A stretch of DNA of 64,000 nucleotides from Nitrospira sp. (GTDB lineage Bacteria; Nitrospirota; Nitrospiria; Nitrospirales; Nitrospiraceae), in contig JADLEJ010000022.1 in the NCBI GenBank assembly GCA_020846195.1, positions 60,687-124,686 on the forward strand. Direction: 5' to 3'. Positions 63,407 to 64,000 of the stretch are shown here, piece after piece. Every line of letters begins with the position of its first letter. Within the stretch, counting starts at the first letter, position 1. The notes under the pieces were generated by a model. The model was not told where the DNA came from. It worked only from the letters and a program-made list of their open reading frames with translations, and made no database searches. The translations under genes and the position numbers were made by a program.

Positions 63407-63407
63407 G

Positions 63408-63770
63408 TTAAACCGGCCTCGCGTTCAAAAGGCGATGCTTGGATAGGGTAGCGGTCCATAATTCCTTCAGTTCGCCGAAGGAAAGAGTCAGGACGTCTCG
63501 TTTGGGGAATACGAGCAAGTGGTAGCCTGGAATCAAGTCTGGATAAATGGCTCGGATGAGCTCGCGGAATCGCCGCTTGGACCGATTGCGTTTGACAGCA
63601 TTGCCAAACCGCCTGCCGACGACGATTCCCACCTGGCTGACGGAATGCTCCGCCCGGCTCGCCAGCAAATTGAAATATTGCGTTGAGCTGCGACGCCCAT
63701 GACGCTTCACTTGTTCAATATCCCGACTGACTCGTAAGAACATGGGGCCGGTTTTGGCTCGTGAGCTCAT
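63408..63770 (-). CDS. rnpA: Ribonuclease P protein component
   Basis: Protein subunit of RNase P, which matures tRNA 5' ends. The family core [20 protein letters not shown] is present (RNR motif), with the N-terminal [15 protein letters not shown]. From the ATG chosen the protein is 120 residues, the family-normal length. An open frame continues 42 codons upstream to a GTG at 63896 without ribosome site or family sequence; the ATG has only a weak GGTGG. A start at 63743 is also possible. Confidence 0.9.
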   Translation of the reverse strand: MSSRAKTGPMFLRVSRDIEQVKRHGRRSSTQYFNLLASRAEHSVSQVGIVVGRRFGNAVKRNRSKRRFRELIRAIYPDLIPGYHLLVFPKRDVLTLSFGELKELWTATLSKHRLLNARPV

Positions 63771-63961
63771 ATCGCGTGCCCACCAGTATGTGCGAATATT
63801 CGTGGAGGCGGCAACCGGCAGGAGTCGGGTAGACAGCTCAATCACGCAGAGCGAAAGGAAAGGCGCAGACCTTCTCTTTGCTTCACACGCAAGCACCTAG
63901 CGGGCAAGCCAGAGGCACGCCCGCCAATCCAGCCCCTCAACGGTATCTGAAATACAAAACG

Positions 63962-64000
63962 TTAGACCGCCAGTCGAGCGCGGCCTTTTGCACGGCGGCG
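63962..64000 (-). CDS. rpmH: 50S ribosomal protein L34, C-terminal end (gene continues beyond the window)
   Basis: The last 12 codons and the stop are visible: RRRAKGRARLAV, the typical end of L34 proteins. Precedes rnpA in the same direction, the universal rpmH-rnpA order next to the replication origin. Confidence 0.88.
   Translation of the reverse strand, partial: RRRAKGRARLAV

Noticed and set aside
63771..63896. N-terminal extension of RnpA
   Set aside because: GTG start without ribosome site and no conserved sequence before the RnpA core; the 120-residue form has the family length.

Overview
The window looks like a chromosomal segment of a Nitrospira-type bacterium (phylum Nitrospirota). 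This rests on overall gene content, a high-GC Gram-negative gene set, a complex I operon that goes from nuoD straight to a NuoG-like subunit with no nuoE or nuoF, and very many multi-PAS sensor kinases. No rRNA, CRISPR array, prophage or insertion sequence was seen. Two tRNA-Leu genes are present. The right end is the replication-origin side of the chromosome: rpmH, rnpA, yidD, yidC, mnmE, mnmG, rsmG, parA and parB in order, with two parS sites.

Layout. 1-3755 (minus): nuoA, B, C, D and the 5' part of nuoG. 4264-8340 (plus): an OmpA-domain exported protein with a good promoter, then priA, whose helicase motifs are eroded. 8345-20563 (minus): a membrane protein, then a chain of signalling genes made of two kinase/response-regulator pairs; one kinase has about 14 PAS and 2 GAF domains in roughly 2,400 residues. 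21019-21102 (minus): tRNA-Leu(GAG), with a 123-bp inverted-repeat element between its consensus promoter and the tRNA. 21428-28272 (plus): HAD phosphatase, queE, pepA, nagZ, an MFS carrier and three small genes. 28294-31611 (minus): APC permease, a C26 glutamine-amidotransferase-like hydrolase and exported or unknown proteins. 31684-34680 (plus): M24 peptidase, a very long TatA and a HEAT-repeat lipoprotein. 34595-39303 (minus): two PilZ paralogues, then tRNA-Leu(TAG), tig, clpP and clpX with a strong terminator. 39649-43825: an exported HEAT protein, a CGNR regulator, a decayed DsrE-family gene, a PPOX-fold protein and a Tat-exported substrate-binding protein. 43977-47486 (minus): OmpA lipoprotein, mscL, DUF481 outer-membrane protein, unknown protein.

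The most interesting locus is 47491-53162 (minus). A tight operon encodes a coiled-coil protein, a membrane protein joining a cytoplasmic Roadblock/longin-like domain to a periplasmic OmpA-like domain, a Ras-like small GTPase and a sigma-54 activator; a LuxR-type response regulator follows. I infer a GTPase-switched envelope-sensing pathway ending in sigma-54 transcription. Its function is not established by the sequence.

53361-64000 (minus) holds mnmA, two bactofilins next to parB/parA, and the origin-side cluster. The parA-rsmG-mnmG stretch is visibly AT-richer than the rest of the window.
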